64,000 nucleotides of DNA, taken from Craterostigma plantagineum. Its lineage: Eukaryota > Streptophyta > Magnoliopsida > Lamiales > Linderniaceae. Position numbers and translations under genes: made by a program. Numbering within the stretch: position 1 is the first letter of the stretch; each line of letters opens with the position of its first letter. The stretch lies in the NCBI GenBank assembly GCA_027422505.1, contig JAPQWV010000407.1, positions 310,001 to 374,000 on the forward strand. Direction: 5' to 3'. Shown piece by piece: positions 32,774 through 45,021 of the stretch. The notes under the pieces are model-generated. The model did no database searches, was not told the DNA's origin, and saw only the letters and a list, made by a program, of their open reading frames with translations.

Positions 32774-34822
32774 TCATACCCTTGATGGCGCATGCTTCGC
32801 CTTTTCGGAAGCTCCGCTTGTTCTTGGAATGGAGACAATTGCTATAATACCACCGATAAACGCAGCCACTGCAGCGACTACCAACGCCGGCGAGTTTCCT
32901 CCTCCGAAAAGTGCGTCCAGTGGGCCCGCGCCGAGGGAAACAATCACCTTCCAAGAAAAGATAGGTCGTAACGAATCGAAAAATATACAGTAATTGTATT
33001 CTATTCATCATTCATACGTTAAGATCTTATCAGAAGATGAGATGGATAGAGACAATGGAATGTAATTATACTATACTATGCCATACCTGTGGGAAAACAA
33101 TTGCCAGGTTCAAAACTCCCATGGATAACCCTGAAAGATGACCGTATAGTAAGGCAGACATCGAATATAGTTTACGTTTATTACAAGCACTTGCAATTTC
33201 CACGACAAACCTTGTCCGAGCCCCAAAGCTTCTATTCGAGTAGATACTAACGCATACGGAACGCTATAAGTTATCTGCACATACCAAGAAAGACAACATT
33301 TGATCAAATTTTGGCAGCCTCGGTAATTTATAGTGTTGCATTCTTCACAGTTCGAGCACAATCATTTGGCAGAAGGAAATTCCTGAACTGAACTCGGAAA
33401 GAGAAGATAAAAATTTCCCTTTTTTTTCTTACCGCTAGAGGAAGCCCAAGAACTGCAAACACAGCTAAGGCAGATGCAACAATACCATGAGGTGGAGGGC
33501 TGCCATCGTCGATATGCATACTGCTCCTCACAGCAGTGACGACAAGCATGGCAACGAAACAAAGAGAAAGAAAGATATTCGATAGGCCCCACGTGAATCC
33601 CGCGCCCCACTTGCGGCACAGCCTCTCCATCATCACAGAGGCGACGCCGAGCACGATAGAGTTCAATGTCAGCCCGAGAGAGCCCATCCTCACACCACGG
33701 CTGTAGTTCTTATCATCAGCTGAAGAGCCATCGTTTGGCTCCCCACCGTATATCTCGCGGCCCATCCAATCTGTATCGAACAGAAGGAAAGGGAACCAAG
33801 CTATCCATGTAAAAGCTGTAACCAAGAGTATGATCCACACGGTGGATGGCAAGTATCTGAAAGTCCCAAAGAGTTCCCAGAGAAAAGCTTCGTGCTCTGA
33901 GGATTCGACTGCCTCGTGGGGATTATTTGAAGTGCTGGGGCGGGAGGATGGCGGTGATAGGGGCTGTTCTTGGGCTGCTACGAGGCTCGTGGCCGTGGTC
34001 ATTGCTATGAAGAGTATGTCGATGATGAATGCTGCTTTGAGATTTGCGCAGTTGATGCTGCAATATGAGGTGAGAGTGAAGGGGAGAACCTTGTGCCATT
34101 TGCTGTAAGAGCCAGTGGCGAATCCTAGGACGTTTCCGACGGCCATGAAAAGGGAGAAGTACGCGTTCGCCACTCGAGTTCTTCGATGGTCCTTTCCTGA
34201 TTGCGACATTTCATCAAACACTTCGAGATCGAGAGAGAGAGGGAGAGAGGGGAGAGAGAGAGAGAGACGAACCAGTGAGATCTGCGAGGAGAGCACGGCA
34301 CGGCCCTTGAGTGACGTTATTGGCCACGTCCAAGATCCAAAATCCCACGACGAAGGAGGCGATCGCTCGAGTCTTAGGCTCTCCGCCGCCGGCCCTATCG
34401 CCCAAGAGCCCGCCGATGTCCGCCGCGTAACCAATCACGAGCACGGACGCCACGATCGAGATAGCTCCGACGAGGATGAACGGCCGCCGCCGCCCGAATC
34501 GGCTGGTGCATCGGTCGCTGAGGTGTCCGACGAGGGGCTGGACGATGAGTCCCGAGAGGGGCCCACAGAGCCATATGATGCTGGCCCACTCGTGGGGAAT
34601 GCCGAGCTCTTGGACGTACGGCGTCAGCAGAGAGAGCTGAAGGGCCCAACCGAACTGAATTCCGCAGGCTATGGAGGATACTCTGAGGAGGGTTCGGAGA
34701 CTGGTTCGAGCGGTGGCTCGTGGCGCGGTGGGGCCCGCCTGAGGTTTGGGATCGCCGGTCCGGGAAATGGGTCGGGGCGGGTGGGTGGCTCGGGGGTTGG
34801 TCTGGGGAGAAGCCATGGCCAT
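32774..34822 (-). CDS. SUT4: Sucrose transporter, SUT4/SUC4 type
   Basis: This is a proton-coupled sucrose carrier of the major facilitator superfamily. SUT4-type members mainly sit in the tonoplast and export sucrose from the vacuole. Exons on the minus strand are 34273-34822, 33433-34196, 33211-33274, 33087-33130 and 32774-32947. Phases agree and give 531 residues with twelve expected membrane spans. Signatures are '[20 protein letters not shown]', '[19 protein letters not shown]', the R-x-G-R-R loop in '[14 protein letters not shown]', '[21 protein letters not shown]' and the C-terminal '[16 protein letters not shown]'. The N terminus is a proline- and Thr-rich cytosolic tail slightly longer than usual. 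A second Met two codons in could be the start. Intron 1 carries a (GA)n microsatellite. No damage was seen. Confidence 0.94.
34223..34271. repeat. (GA)n microsatellite in SUT4 intron 1
   Basis: An interrupted GAGA run of nearly 50 bp lies within the first intron of the sucrose transporter gene. Confidence 0.8.
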
Positions 34823-35429
34823 GGTGGTGACATGGGAATTTCAGTTGTTTTCATTTTATTGTATTAGGTTTTTAAGATTTGCAGATTGGAAAAGGTGGCG
34901 CGGGGAATGAAGAGTGGAGGAAGAATAGGGAAGAAATGCCGGGAAAGGGCAAATGAGTAATTTGCTTAATTTTGCGTATTAATAATAGTTTAAAATACGT
35001 TCATTTTTTACAAGAAAATTGAAAACTAAGGTAAAGAAATTACGTCAGATTGTGTGATCTCGAACAAGAAACAGTAACTTGGCTGGTAATAAATCAGATT
35101 ATCATGTAAAAGTCCAAGCTTTTATCATGGTTATGATGTCATCGATTATCCTTTTGGCATTTATCATTTATTCTCTTCGATAGCAGATGAACATATATGT
35201 GTCCGAGCAAATACACTTCAATTTTCCGAGTTTTTCAGTATAACAGTAACAATCTTGAAGCCTACATTTCTTACAACTCTCTTATTTCTGAGGGAAGCAT
35301 AACATAGTGAAATCTGTCAATAGCGTATCTTAAAAAAAGTACCAAGTGACAGTAAAATAAGCAGCATATTATATATAGGGAGAGAAAACAGAGGAGCAAT
35401 GTGCAGAGTTTCATCCAAAGAATCCATCT
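34823..35429. other. SUT4 upstream region / zinc-finger gene 3' flank
   Basis: No gene lies here. The AT-rich sequence presumably holds the SUT4 promoter and the terminator region of the downstream zinc-finger gene, both minus-strand. Confidence 0.5.
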
Positions 35430-36915
35430 TTAGGGCACCTGACTCTGATCTGATTTCCTCTGAAAGAAAAGCGAACCCAACAGAACCGCAATGCCAGTGA
35501 TGGCTATGGTGAAGAGTATACGTCTCGGTGAAAAATCGCGGGGTTGCCTCCTTGGACCGCCTTGTCCTCTCTCGGGCGGTGGCCTTGGCCTCGCATTTCT
35601 TCAGACAAAAATATCGAATATTTTTCACTCAATTTGAAGTGGACCGAGAATATTGGGAGCAAAGTGATATAATACTGAAAGATAGGTATTGGTGAAATGG
35701 TGACCAAAAGAGTGTTTGGTCTCAGGTTCTTACCTCGAAGATTCTGCAGCATTATCAACGCCACCATTACATCTGCTCTCATGCCCATATCTCTCGCGTA
35801 ATCTTATGTATTTGTGGCACATATAGCATAGTTCTGTTCGGTTCCCACATACTTCCTAAAACGACGAGAAAGCAATCATGTTATTCTATTCAGAACTGAT
35901 TGCGAAACTATAACTCTAATATGTAGGAAAATCGTTACATACTATATGGAACTAATGATCAAAGCCGCACAAAAAATAAAATACCTGATGCTCCAGTAAG
36001 TCAACAACAGGCAGTGGAAACTCGCAGAATTCACATGTTACGATCCTTTTTGGGCAGTTTTCTCCTTTATGAGTGTCTAGAGCATCACGGTCCATTGTCT
36101 CACTGCACAGGGAACAAGCTACCTGCCGCGCAATTGGATTCAATCAATAACAAAGTTGACTCACAAGACAAAAAAAAAAAAAATTAGGAGTTTACGTAAA
36201 CGTGCTAGTGTCTAAACATGAAGCAATAGATCATCATCATTTTTGTGGTAACACAAGATAGATCACAGTGTATCAAAGATGCAGCTGCTGGCCAGTCTGA
36301 GCAAACAAATAAAAGTACAGCAAATCTTTGGCGTACGCAAGCAATTCACATACCGGGGCATGAGTGCTTAAAAAGTGTTCCTCTGAGAATTTTTTTGGAA
36401 TCATATCACCACAGACTTTACACTTCTCCAAATTCCGGGAGCAGTGAGCAAAATGCAAGTCGATGTTAGTGGACGGAATAGCTCTGTCGCTGCAATGACA
36501 ACATGAAAAAGACGACCATCTGATAACCAGAAAGCCAATACCAATAAAATCGTTTGTTTACAAGGGCATCGTCGTGCTCTTCATCCTATCCTCCTAGTGC
36601 GTTTGTAGATTACACGTATCAGATCGCATAGAAAATAGATTAAATTTCATGATTCAGAAAATAGATTAAATTTCATGATTCATATGCCAAGACAATTTCG
36701 GCAGCAGCATAAACCATCAAACAACCCATGCTATGCTGCGGTGCGCAAACAAACGGAAGAACTCCCCAGTACAAGATCGAAAGTCTTACACAAACACCCT
36801 AAAGCACCATCTGCGAATTTCTAGAAAAAAAAGAATCGAAATAAAAGTGTGGTTGGTTAGTTGGTTACCAGTGAGAGCACACGGCGGTACTCTGATCATC
36901 ATTAACTAAGGCCAT
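35430..36915 (-). CDS. TRAF-type zinc-finger protein with C-terminal membrane anchor
   Basis: Minus-strand exons are 36869-36915, 36354-36489, 35985-36122, 35734-35855 and 35430-35598. They total 612 nt and encode 203 residues. Four or five Cys/His finger units are visible: 'VCSHCDRAIPSTNIDLHFAHC', 'CKVCGDMIPKKFSEEHFLSTH', 'CSLCSETMDRDALDTHKGENC', 'CEFCEFPLPVVDLLEHQEVC' and 'CYMCHKYIRLRERYGHESRC'. This is the plant relative of XAF1-like TRAF-type finger proteins, which act as protein-interaction modules. After an Arg/Pro-rich linker the C terminus has one hydrophobic span ('ILFTIAITGIAVLLGSLFF'), suggesting a tail-anchored membrane protein. A non-coding exon probably lies upstream (near 37130). 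The molecular role is not known to me. Confidence 0.87.
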
Positions 36916-36964
36916 TAGCTCCCCTATCGGAAATTCTCCCAAACCACACGCTTCTTCAGAAGTC

Positions 36965-38520
36965 CTGCAAGTCCGTAATTAACAATAAAGATCGAACTTT
37001 TGTAAAAAAAAAAGTACAAAGGTAATCAGAAATCCGCCCAAAAAAAAAACCCAACTACGATTCAAAAACGGAATTTAGCAGAAAACAAAAAACTCCGATA
37101 GCAGTCATATGAGAGAATAAATTACCTTCAGATTCCAGCCTCGGGATGATCGATCGGCAGGTTCGGCGGAAGTGAGATAATTTATTAGAGCGGTGAATAT
37201 ATATTTGAGCAGAAAATTTTGATCACGGTTGAAATTAGGTGAAAGATGAAGAGAAATTAGGTTTGGGTAAATAATAAAAGTCAAAGGAACCGCATGTTGA
37301 CCATTTATGTCCGTGTATTCACGCGCCAGTGAATATTAATTCTCTTCTTGGTCTTTTGTTTTACCTTGGATGGGTAATTGGGTACAGAATTAACAAATAA
37401 TACAAATGTTCTTTTTATGTCGTTTAAGGATATTACACGTATTTTAAGAAATAAAGTAAAATCTCCATTATATATTAATTAATTATATTATCTATTTTAA
37501 TTTAACAATTCCTATTAAAGATAAGGGGTTAAACTGAAAATAATCAATATTGTTTATTTTGAAAACTGTAAAACGACATGTATTTAAAAACAAAAAATAA
37601 ATTACAAAACTAACATGTATTATGGAACAGATAGAGTATTTTTTTTGTTACGACCGAGCATGTTTCCGTCGTCAATTTAATCGTATAATTTAAACAAATT
37701 AAAGAATATTAATATTTTTATGAGTTAGTTGCTTTTCTTCTCTCCAAAAGTGAATCAAGTCTTCAATCAAGAATTCTGGGCCTGAGTAATAAGCATATGT
37801 TAACATATTTAAACCTCATCCATACAATCAAAGTTGAAAATAGGGAAACCAACTGCTGAGGCAAAAGTTGGTAATGAACCTAGAAGAATGCTAACTTGGG
37901 TATGAGTATTAATATGATAGCACAATATTTTTTTATTTTACAGCATTTTTATCATCATGATTTTGCTCAATTTACTACTATACAAAATTAAATATATGCA
38001 ATATATTATATATACAATGCAAAGATTCTCCCCCAATACATAATCCAAGCTGGTTGAAGACCAACACCTGTAAAACTGGATTGGTCAAAGAAACTAAATT
38101 AACCGATGGAATCTTAGAAAATGGACAGCACAACCGATCTAACATTCACATAAAATTATCCGTAATAACCTAAAATCTTAGAGACAATTAGCATTCAATC
38201 ACAGCCGACCACTGCCTTTACTCATTCTCCATATACATTCATACCACGCACATACTCTTTTCCTTCCATGTTTCTTTTTTGTTCTTTTTTTTTTTTTGCA
38301 AGCTCATACATACACACATTCTACGTATTTCCTAGTATGTGTACAGCAATATAATGCGAAACCAATAATAATGATAATAATTTAATAGTGGGAAGTGGTC
38401 TTTTAGCAGCACATACTACGCATAGCTGTCATTGTGTGATGCACACTAGGCCACAAATCCCAATACTTGTTGATGACTTCTCCTCCCCCATTACAGCAAA
38501 TCATCGTTTGCAACTGTCGG

Positions 38521-38566
<46 letters not shown>

Positions 38567-38807
38567 AGTCGTCTCTGTCTCATAAAAACTATCTGTCAAG
38601 CACACACTACTACTACCATCATCAACTATTACAACCTTCGCCACATCCCATAAGCATTATAGCAGAGGGGTCGTGAGGAGAACTACTAAAAACGCAACAT
38701 ATACATACACACACAGCAAAAAAGAATCATTTCATTTAAGGGCATAGCATATACTTACCAGCATTATCATCATCCATCCAATGTCTAATTGGTAAATTCC
38801 ACACGGC
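36965..38807. other. Divergent intergenic region
   Basis: The zinc-finger gene's 5' non-coding exon probably lies near 37130-37150 (minus, donor-like GTAATTT). The remainder is AT-rich sequence and the leader of the RRM gene, which holds a (CT)n run. No coding sequence is supported. Confidence 0.5.
38522..38566. repeat. (CT)n microsatellite in the RRM-gene leader
   Basis: A run of about 22 CT units lies 240 bp upstream of the RRM-protein ATG. Such pyrimidine tracts are common in plant 5' leaders and core promoters. Confidence 0.85.
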
Positions 38808-41406
38808 ATGGCTCATCCTCCTCCTCATCATCAGCAACAGCATTATTACAGATCGCCGTTTGGGGACACGACTTTGACCAAAGTCTTCGTCGGAGGATTG
38901 GCATGGGAAACTCCTACCGAGGTTATGCGCAGTTACTTCGATCAGTTCGGAGAGATTCTCGAAGCCGTCATCATCAATGATAAGAACACTGGGAAATCAA
39001 AGGGTTACGGATTTGTAAGCCCCATCATCATCATCATCATCATCGAATTAATAATAAAAATGTTATGTTTCCATATATGCGTGTTTGTCTTTGACTTTGA
39101 CAACATGGGATTATATGGTGTAATAAATAGGTAACGTTTCGTGACCCTGAATCAGCTCGAAGGGCTTGCGTCGAGCCAAACCCAGTGATCGACGGCCGAA
39201 GAGCCAATTGTAACATTGCTTCTCTTGGACGGCCAAGGCCGCCGCCGCCGCCACCCCCACCACCAAGAGGTTCTTTATCTTAACTTTACATTTCCATTTT
39301 GGTAATTAATAATATATATTCATGAAGTATAATCATGTATCTTTAAAAAAAATATTGTAGGAAGGAGTCAAATGGGGAGCATGTATGGAGGAGGATCGTC
39401 GTCCTATCCGCCGCCAGTGGTGGCTCAGCCGCCAATGCCACCACCAGCTCCGGCGATGTATCCTCCGTATGGGTAAGCGAATGCCTTTATATGTATATTA
39501 TAATTCTTTGCAGCATTATCATGTCCATGTTTTTTTATATCTCTGTCAGCTTGCTCTGTGTCAAAGATGGTCCATGAAAACATAAACACAACATATACGA
39601 CAGGTTATGTATGACAAGTGGGGTAAAAAGGAAACTAATATGATACAAAAAAAAATATAATCTCATATGCTTTCATAAATCATCAATCAGTTGAGATTAG
39701 TTTGCGTCGATATACATAATAAATTCGATGGTAAGAAAGCGAAGTAAAAAAGGGGCAGCGTTGAATTGTATTCAATGCAAGTAGTTATAGGGGCAGATGG
39801 AGAACAATAAATAAAAATTGATGGTAGAAAAAGGAATCAGCTGTGGAGACTTTCAATGCTACTTATATCAATTGAAAAGATAAATAAATGAGGAGGAATT
39901 TCAATAAATTAGTGGCTTAGTTGGATTATACAAAAAAGCCTTCGTGATTACACAAAACTCATATAAGTTTCTATTTAATTTCGATGCAGTTATACGGCTT
40001 ATCCTCCTGATTACGGCTACAATCAGGTTAGCTCCCCAATCTCTATATATGATAATTCTATGTCTAGTTAGTTAGCGTGAAATATTATTATTACATATAT
40101 ACAATATATGTGCAGGGAATAATGTATAACCAAGCAGCAGCTTCACAATACTATAATAATCAACAATTATCATCATCGTCGGCCCCATATAGCTACTACG
40201 GATATTCTGCTTCTTTAATGCAAAGAGCGCCGGCGGCAGCAGCGTTATATCCGATGAGTAATCCTCAGTTAACTGCTGCTGCTCATCATCATCAGCAGCG
40301 TTCTCTACACCCTAATTATCTCTACTATCAACCTTCGTTCGATGCTCCCCATCAACAATATCCTTTTGGTGGACAACAACCAAGGATGTTTACTACTATC
40401 AACCCATCATCCACAGGTGTGCTACTTCCTAATAATATCGATCGTCTTCCTACATTCTATTTAATGATTTTAAAAACTACCCACAAGTAGTTAGTCTCAT
40501 CTCCTCTTGATTCCACTCCATTGATGATACCTTGTACGTGCATGTGAGTGGCTTTAGGAAAAAAAAAAAAAAACTTTTTGACCGTGTTCAGGGGATGGTC
40601 CCCTGGCTGAGAGCAACCTCGACTCCAATTAACATGTATGTTGAAAACAAAACAATTTAAAGCATAATAGAATTCGTAGGTAGAGTAAGGGGCCAAGCCA
40701 AAATGCAGCATGCCATGCTAGTGCTAGTTATCACTTAAAGCAAGCAACTAATTAAGTGAAGAAAGACCCAAAAGTGTGACCTAGGTTTGAGTCCTGCTAA
40801 CGACGTTTCACTATAGTCGGATATCAGCTAACTCCTAGGACTAGCTAGTCGCATATTCAAAGTGTGTGGTGCAAACCATAGTCAATTTGAGTTGAGTGAG
40901 ATGCCTCGAATTGCTAAAACAATGAGCGGAAGGAGGGATTGTGTTGTGTATGTATATATGGTTCGGGGGCTTGCTTGTGTGATGTAGAGATAGATATGTG
41001 ATTTGAATATGAATGGGACCTATTATTGAAAAGCAAGCACGTGGAGATGAGCTGTAATGTTTATTGGCTTGGCCCATAAATTGGGTCAATGAGGAATTTA
41101 TGCCAGAAAGGCTTCTTACAGTAAAACCTACGGTGGCAACATGTGCCCATAGCAGTAGTCACTATACTCTGCCTTTTTTTTTTAACTCTCATCCATACCA
41201 TCACGGGGTATTAATTAATAAACGGTATATAAATATAATATGGGATAATACATAAATATTGTTATTTGATGTATAACGAGCTTTTGATGTGTTGAACTAC
41301 TAACCTCATACGAACTTCAAATTTCTGATTTTTTCCAGCTACTCCCCAAACGTCGACGGGAACAGAAGCTGCTCCGGCCAACTCGGCGACGAGTTCCACG
41401 GCTTAA
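38808..41406 (+). CDS. RRM RNA-binding protein with Pro- and Gln/Tyr-rich tail
   Basis: Exons are 38808-39014, 39131-39269, 39361-39472, 39990-40026, 40116-40416 and 41339-41406, total 864 nt and 287 residues. A single N-terminal RRM (about residues 20-95) has RNP2 'KVFVGGLAW' and RNP1 'KGYGFVTF', the latter split by intron 1. It continues '[20 protein letters not shown]'. This is the plant RBM24/38-like group of single-RRM proteins. The rest is low-complexity: a polyproline run, Gly/Ser/Tyr-rich sequence and His/Gln runs, a composition common in RNA-granule proteins. The start codon was chosen because it gives the family's short N terminus before the RRM. The last intron is about 920 bp and non-coding. 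Target RNAs are unknown. Confidence 0.9.
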
Positions 41407-43126
41407 TGCAATTATCCTATGAGGAAGAACAAATGGAGAAAGAAAATGCCATTTCTCCTACACTCGTTGCAATTCTAATATACATTCTTTCCCCTCTTAA
41501 ATAAACTACCATGTATTCATTTTCACTCTCTATTTTCTGTCACATGTTCGTTTATTCTTACGAACGAAGAATATTTTTTTTTTTCTTTGTTCTTTTTGCT
41601 TTCCTATTTTGGTATTTGGTTTTTTTTGCTACTTAATTGATACTAGAGGGTATGAACTTTTATGATAATTCCCTCGATTATCGTCCCTATATCTTTCTCA
41701 AAACAAATCAAAGAACAGCAATGAATTACGAATCTATAACATCTGATTGGAAGGAAGCTATGAACATGTATAAGCTGTAAGTAGAAAATTAAGAATGAAC
41801 GCTTACTTGTCTTTTCCCTCGTTCAGTAGCAGTTAGTATGGGGAATGATATTTGCTTGCACCTCTAGAATTTGTGAGAAGCAGATGAATAAGAGCGAAGA
41901 GAACAAAGAAGAGGAAGCTTGCTTTGATCTGAAACCTCAATTTGAAACAAACGATGAACCGCTTGAAAATGAAAAACTCATACATTGCAGACGCAGTCCA
42001 TGAATAGGCAGATGCCGTTTATTCCATCTCAGATGTAGATAAACCATTAAAAGATATACATCGATTCACGGATAATATTGATCTGAAGATAGAGGAGCAG
42101 TTTATCAATCTAAATCCACTTGAACTTCGTAATCTGGAACCATAGTGACTAACAGCTAAATTCGAACAGAATACATTACTGAAAACCAGAAGGAGACAGC
42201 ACAAAAAAGAGGGGAAAATCAACACCTGGAGATGCGAGGGGGCGGGCGATTGAACAAATACACGAGTTTTTTGGGAGCAGAGATTAGAAATGCAGCACTC
42301 ACACGTCGAATCGGCTTGGTACTGCAGCATTTCATCAATTGGTCGTCTTCATCGATTATTTTGATTCCACCTCTGTGCTGTGGTCACTCTTTATCCTATT
42401 CCTAGCTGAGAATTCTACAAGTATTTTCCTAATGCGCGGGAAATGAATCGCGGTGGACCCCTTTTATACTAAATCGGCTCATTAGCTTCTCAGCGAAGTA
42501 ATATAATATTGGGAAAATTATAAAAATGGATTTCTAAATATGCCAATTTTTTATTTTGGTTCACTACGTTTGTCATTTAACAAAACTAGGCAACTAAGTA
42601 TGTATAGTAACAAAATTGGGTCAATGTCCTCTTTTTTTCTTATTATCTGCATAGTTAGTGATCCAAATTTGTAACTATTACATACTTAGTGACCTAGTTT
42701 TATTACTATATACATGTTTAGTAACCTAATTTTGTAACTAGTGACCCAATTTTGTTACTATATATATAACTTAGTGACCCTACAAACATAGTGATCCAAA
42801 ATAAAAAAATGGTATACTTACTGACCCATTTTTATAATTATGCCTATAATATTTCTATCGAAATAATTTTTTTTTTCCTTTCAAATAAAGTAAGTCAATG
42901 ATCCTGGTAATCTCATGATCAGCGTAATATAATTTTTTAATGCAATTACGTTAACAAAATCTCATTTTTTGTAACGTAACATATTATATCCTTAATAGTC
43001 AAATTTATTTACCAACTCCATCATCAGCAAATATAATATAAGCTTCATTCGCAAAACGTGTCATCTCATCAGTATCGCCTCTTCAACTCTCTCCACTAAG
43101 CTCAGAAGAGAAATCGAGGAGAAAAA
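41407..43126. other. Intergenic with family B repeat
   Basis: A possible small minus-strand transcript lies at 41850-42340, discussed in the findings. Repeat family B copy 2 is at 42525-42850. Otherwise the sequence is AT-rich with no supported gene. Confidence 0.45.
42525..42850. mobile_element. Family B MITE, copy 2
   Basis: It holds repeated 'gtgacc/ggtcac' blocks in opposite orientations on its two halves. Termini resemble those of the copies at 31675-32020 and 58648-59025 ('aaaattataaaaatgg' left, 'ccatttttataatta' right). It is more diverged than copy 1, so the hairpin is imperfect. Confidence 0.65.
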
Positions 43127-44699
43127 ATGTCTACGTTGTGTGTTCCATCGGAAGTTCCATCTGTGGCTGAAGACTGTGAACAGCTACACAAAGCATTTTC
43201 AGGTTTGCTCGATTCGATGATAGACAGCTTTTTGTCTTCCTCTTTGCGAGGTCATTTTTTCCTCATTTCAGATATTTTATATGCGTGCTGCGTGATTGAT
43301 GGATGGATGTAATGTAAAAAGGTTTGGATCCATTAGATCGTCCTTAGAAGCTGGAGCGAAGAATGATACCTGTGATTGCAGTAGTAGATCTAAGCATATG
43401 AGTCTGTTCCTTTCGATTCTTTTGCAGACTGAGTTGTTTATGAAACATCATATAACGATCTTTCTTAAAAAGGCGATGTGATGGATGGATCTGGGAAATT
43501 TTTCCATGGGAATGATTAATTTTTTGCAGGATGGGGAACCAACGAGGACCTGATCATATCAATTTTGGGCCATAGAGACGCTCATCATCGCAAAATGATC
43601 AGACAAGCCTATGCAGAGACTTACGGAGAAGATCTGCTCAAAGCACTAGACAAGGAACTGACAAATGAATTTGAGGTTTGTGTTCCTAAATTCAGAGATG
43701 TCCATCAAAGTTTAGATTAAGGTAGGTGAAATATTTTCTCAAATGCAGAGATCTGTGTTGCTCTGGACACTTGACCCTGCAGAGCGTGATGCTTATTTGG
43801 CGAACGAAGCCACAAAAAAATGGACTTCGAGCAATCAAGTTTTGGTGGAGATAGCCTGCACGAGATCTCCGAAAGAATTGATTCTAGTGAGGGAGGCTTA
43901 TCACGTTAAGTTCAAGAAATCTCTCGAAGAGGACGTTGCTCATCACACGTCTGGAGATTTTCGCAAGGTGGGGGTATATCTTCGGTTCGTTTTTTCCAAA
44001 CACGGTATTGGATAGACCATGCGTAATCGTTTCATACGTCGAGTTCTTGATTGACTAATTGTCTTTTGCTTTTTTAGCTTTTGGTGGCCTTGGTGAGCTC
44101 TTACCGATACAGTGGAGACGATGTGAACATGACTCTTGCAAAATCCGAAGCTAAAATCCTCCATCAGAAGATATGTGAAAAGGCTCACAACTGTGAAGAT
44201 GTCATCAGGATATTGTCTACTAGGAGCAAAGCGCAAATCAATGCAACGCTGAATCAATACAAGAACGAATTTGGGAACGACATTAACAAGGTACAACACC
44301 CCAAACAAATCATGAGACCTACTTTTCGCTCGGAATCGTATCAACACCATTTTATTGCTCCCAACTGTTCTTAAGAGACTACTTGGTTCTCTTATTTGAT
44401 AGGATTTGAAGTCTGATCCTAAGGACGAATTCTTGGCGCTTCTCAGAGCAACCGTGAAGTGCCTAACCTGCCCCGAGAAGTACTTTGAGAAAGTTATTCG
44501 CCTCTCCATTAATAAGATGGGAACGGACGAAGGGGCGCTGACTCGAGTGATCGCCACAAGGGCTGAGGTCGATATGAAGATCATAAAAGAGGAGTACGTG
44601 AAAAGGAACAGCGTGCCTTTGGACAAAGCAATCGCCAAGGACACTAGAGGCGATTATGAGAAGATGCTCCTCACTCTGATCGGACACGGCGAGGATTGA
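43127..44699 (+). CDS. Annexin, D1/D2-like
   Basis: This is a calcium-dependent phospholipid-binding protein of plant cytosol and membrane surfaces. Exons are 43127-43202, 43530-43675, 43749-43967, 44078-44290 and 44403-44699, total 951 nt and 316 residues, the standard plant annexin size. Four annexin repeats are present. The first begins '[20 protein letters not shown]', with a type II calcium loop (G-W-G-T). The second holds '[18 protein letters not shown]' and '[19 protein letters not shown]'. The third includes '[17 protein letters not shown]'. The fourth has '[19 protein letters not shown]' with a second calcium loop. The end '[16 protein letters not shown]' is typical. The sequence is closest in memory to annexin D2 and strawberry RJ4. 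No lesion was seen. The gene converges on the mTERF gene 320 bp downstream. Confidence 0.94.
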
Positions 44700-45021
44700 A
44701 GACTCTCTTTAAGCGCTTATGCTAACAATAAACACTCTCTGAGTAATAAACGTCACGTTTTAAACGTGATAAATGCGTGTGCGTGCCTTTGAAACTACTG
44801 TCTGAGGCTTTTCCGTGAGGTCAAGTTGTTTATGTCGTGATTAAACGTATATGCTGAATAAATGTTATGGATATGCAACAATCTTTCTCCCCAGGTTATT
44901 GCCAATTGGACCTAGAAAAAATCGTAGATTTCTCGTTCCTCTTCAAATTAGATGATCAGCTGTTAGAGCAGATGTTGAGAGACAATGTCACACAAACAAT
45001 TCAAATAAAGTCACCTCACCT

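Noticed and set aside
33830..34867. Plus-strand open frames of 92 and 250 codons across the SUT4 locus
   Set aside because: They are opposite-strand shadows of the sucrose transporter exons, produced by their GC-rich codon use.
40770..40830. A 'ggtttgagtcc' B-box-like motif suggesting a tRNA or SINE
   Set aside because: No matching A box, acceptor stem or poly(A) tail could be found nearby.
43943..44644. A 233-codon minus-strand frame
   Set aside because: It is antisense to annexin exons 3-5, which match the family exactly.
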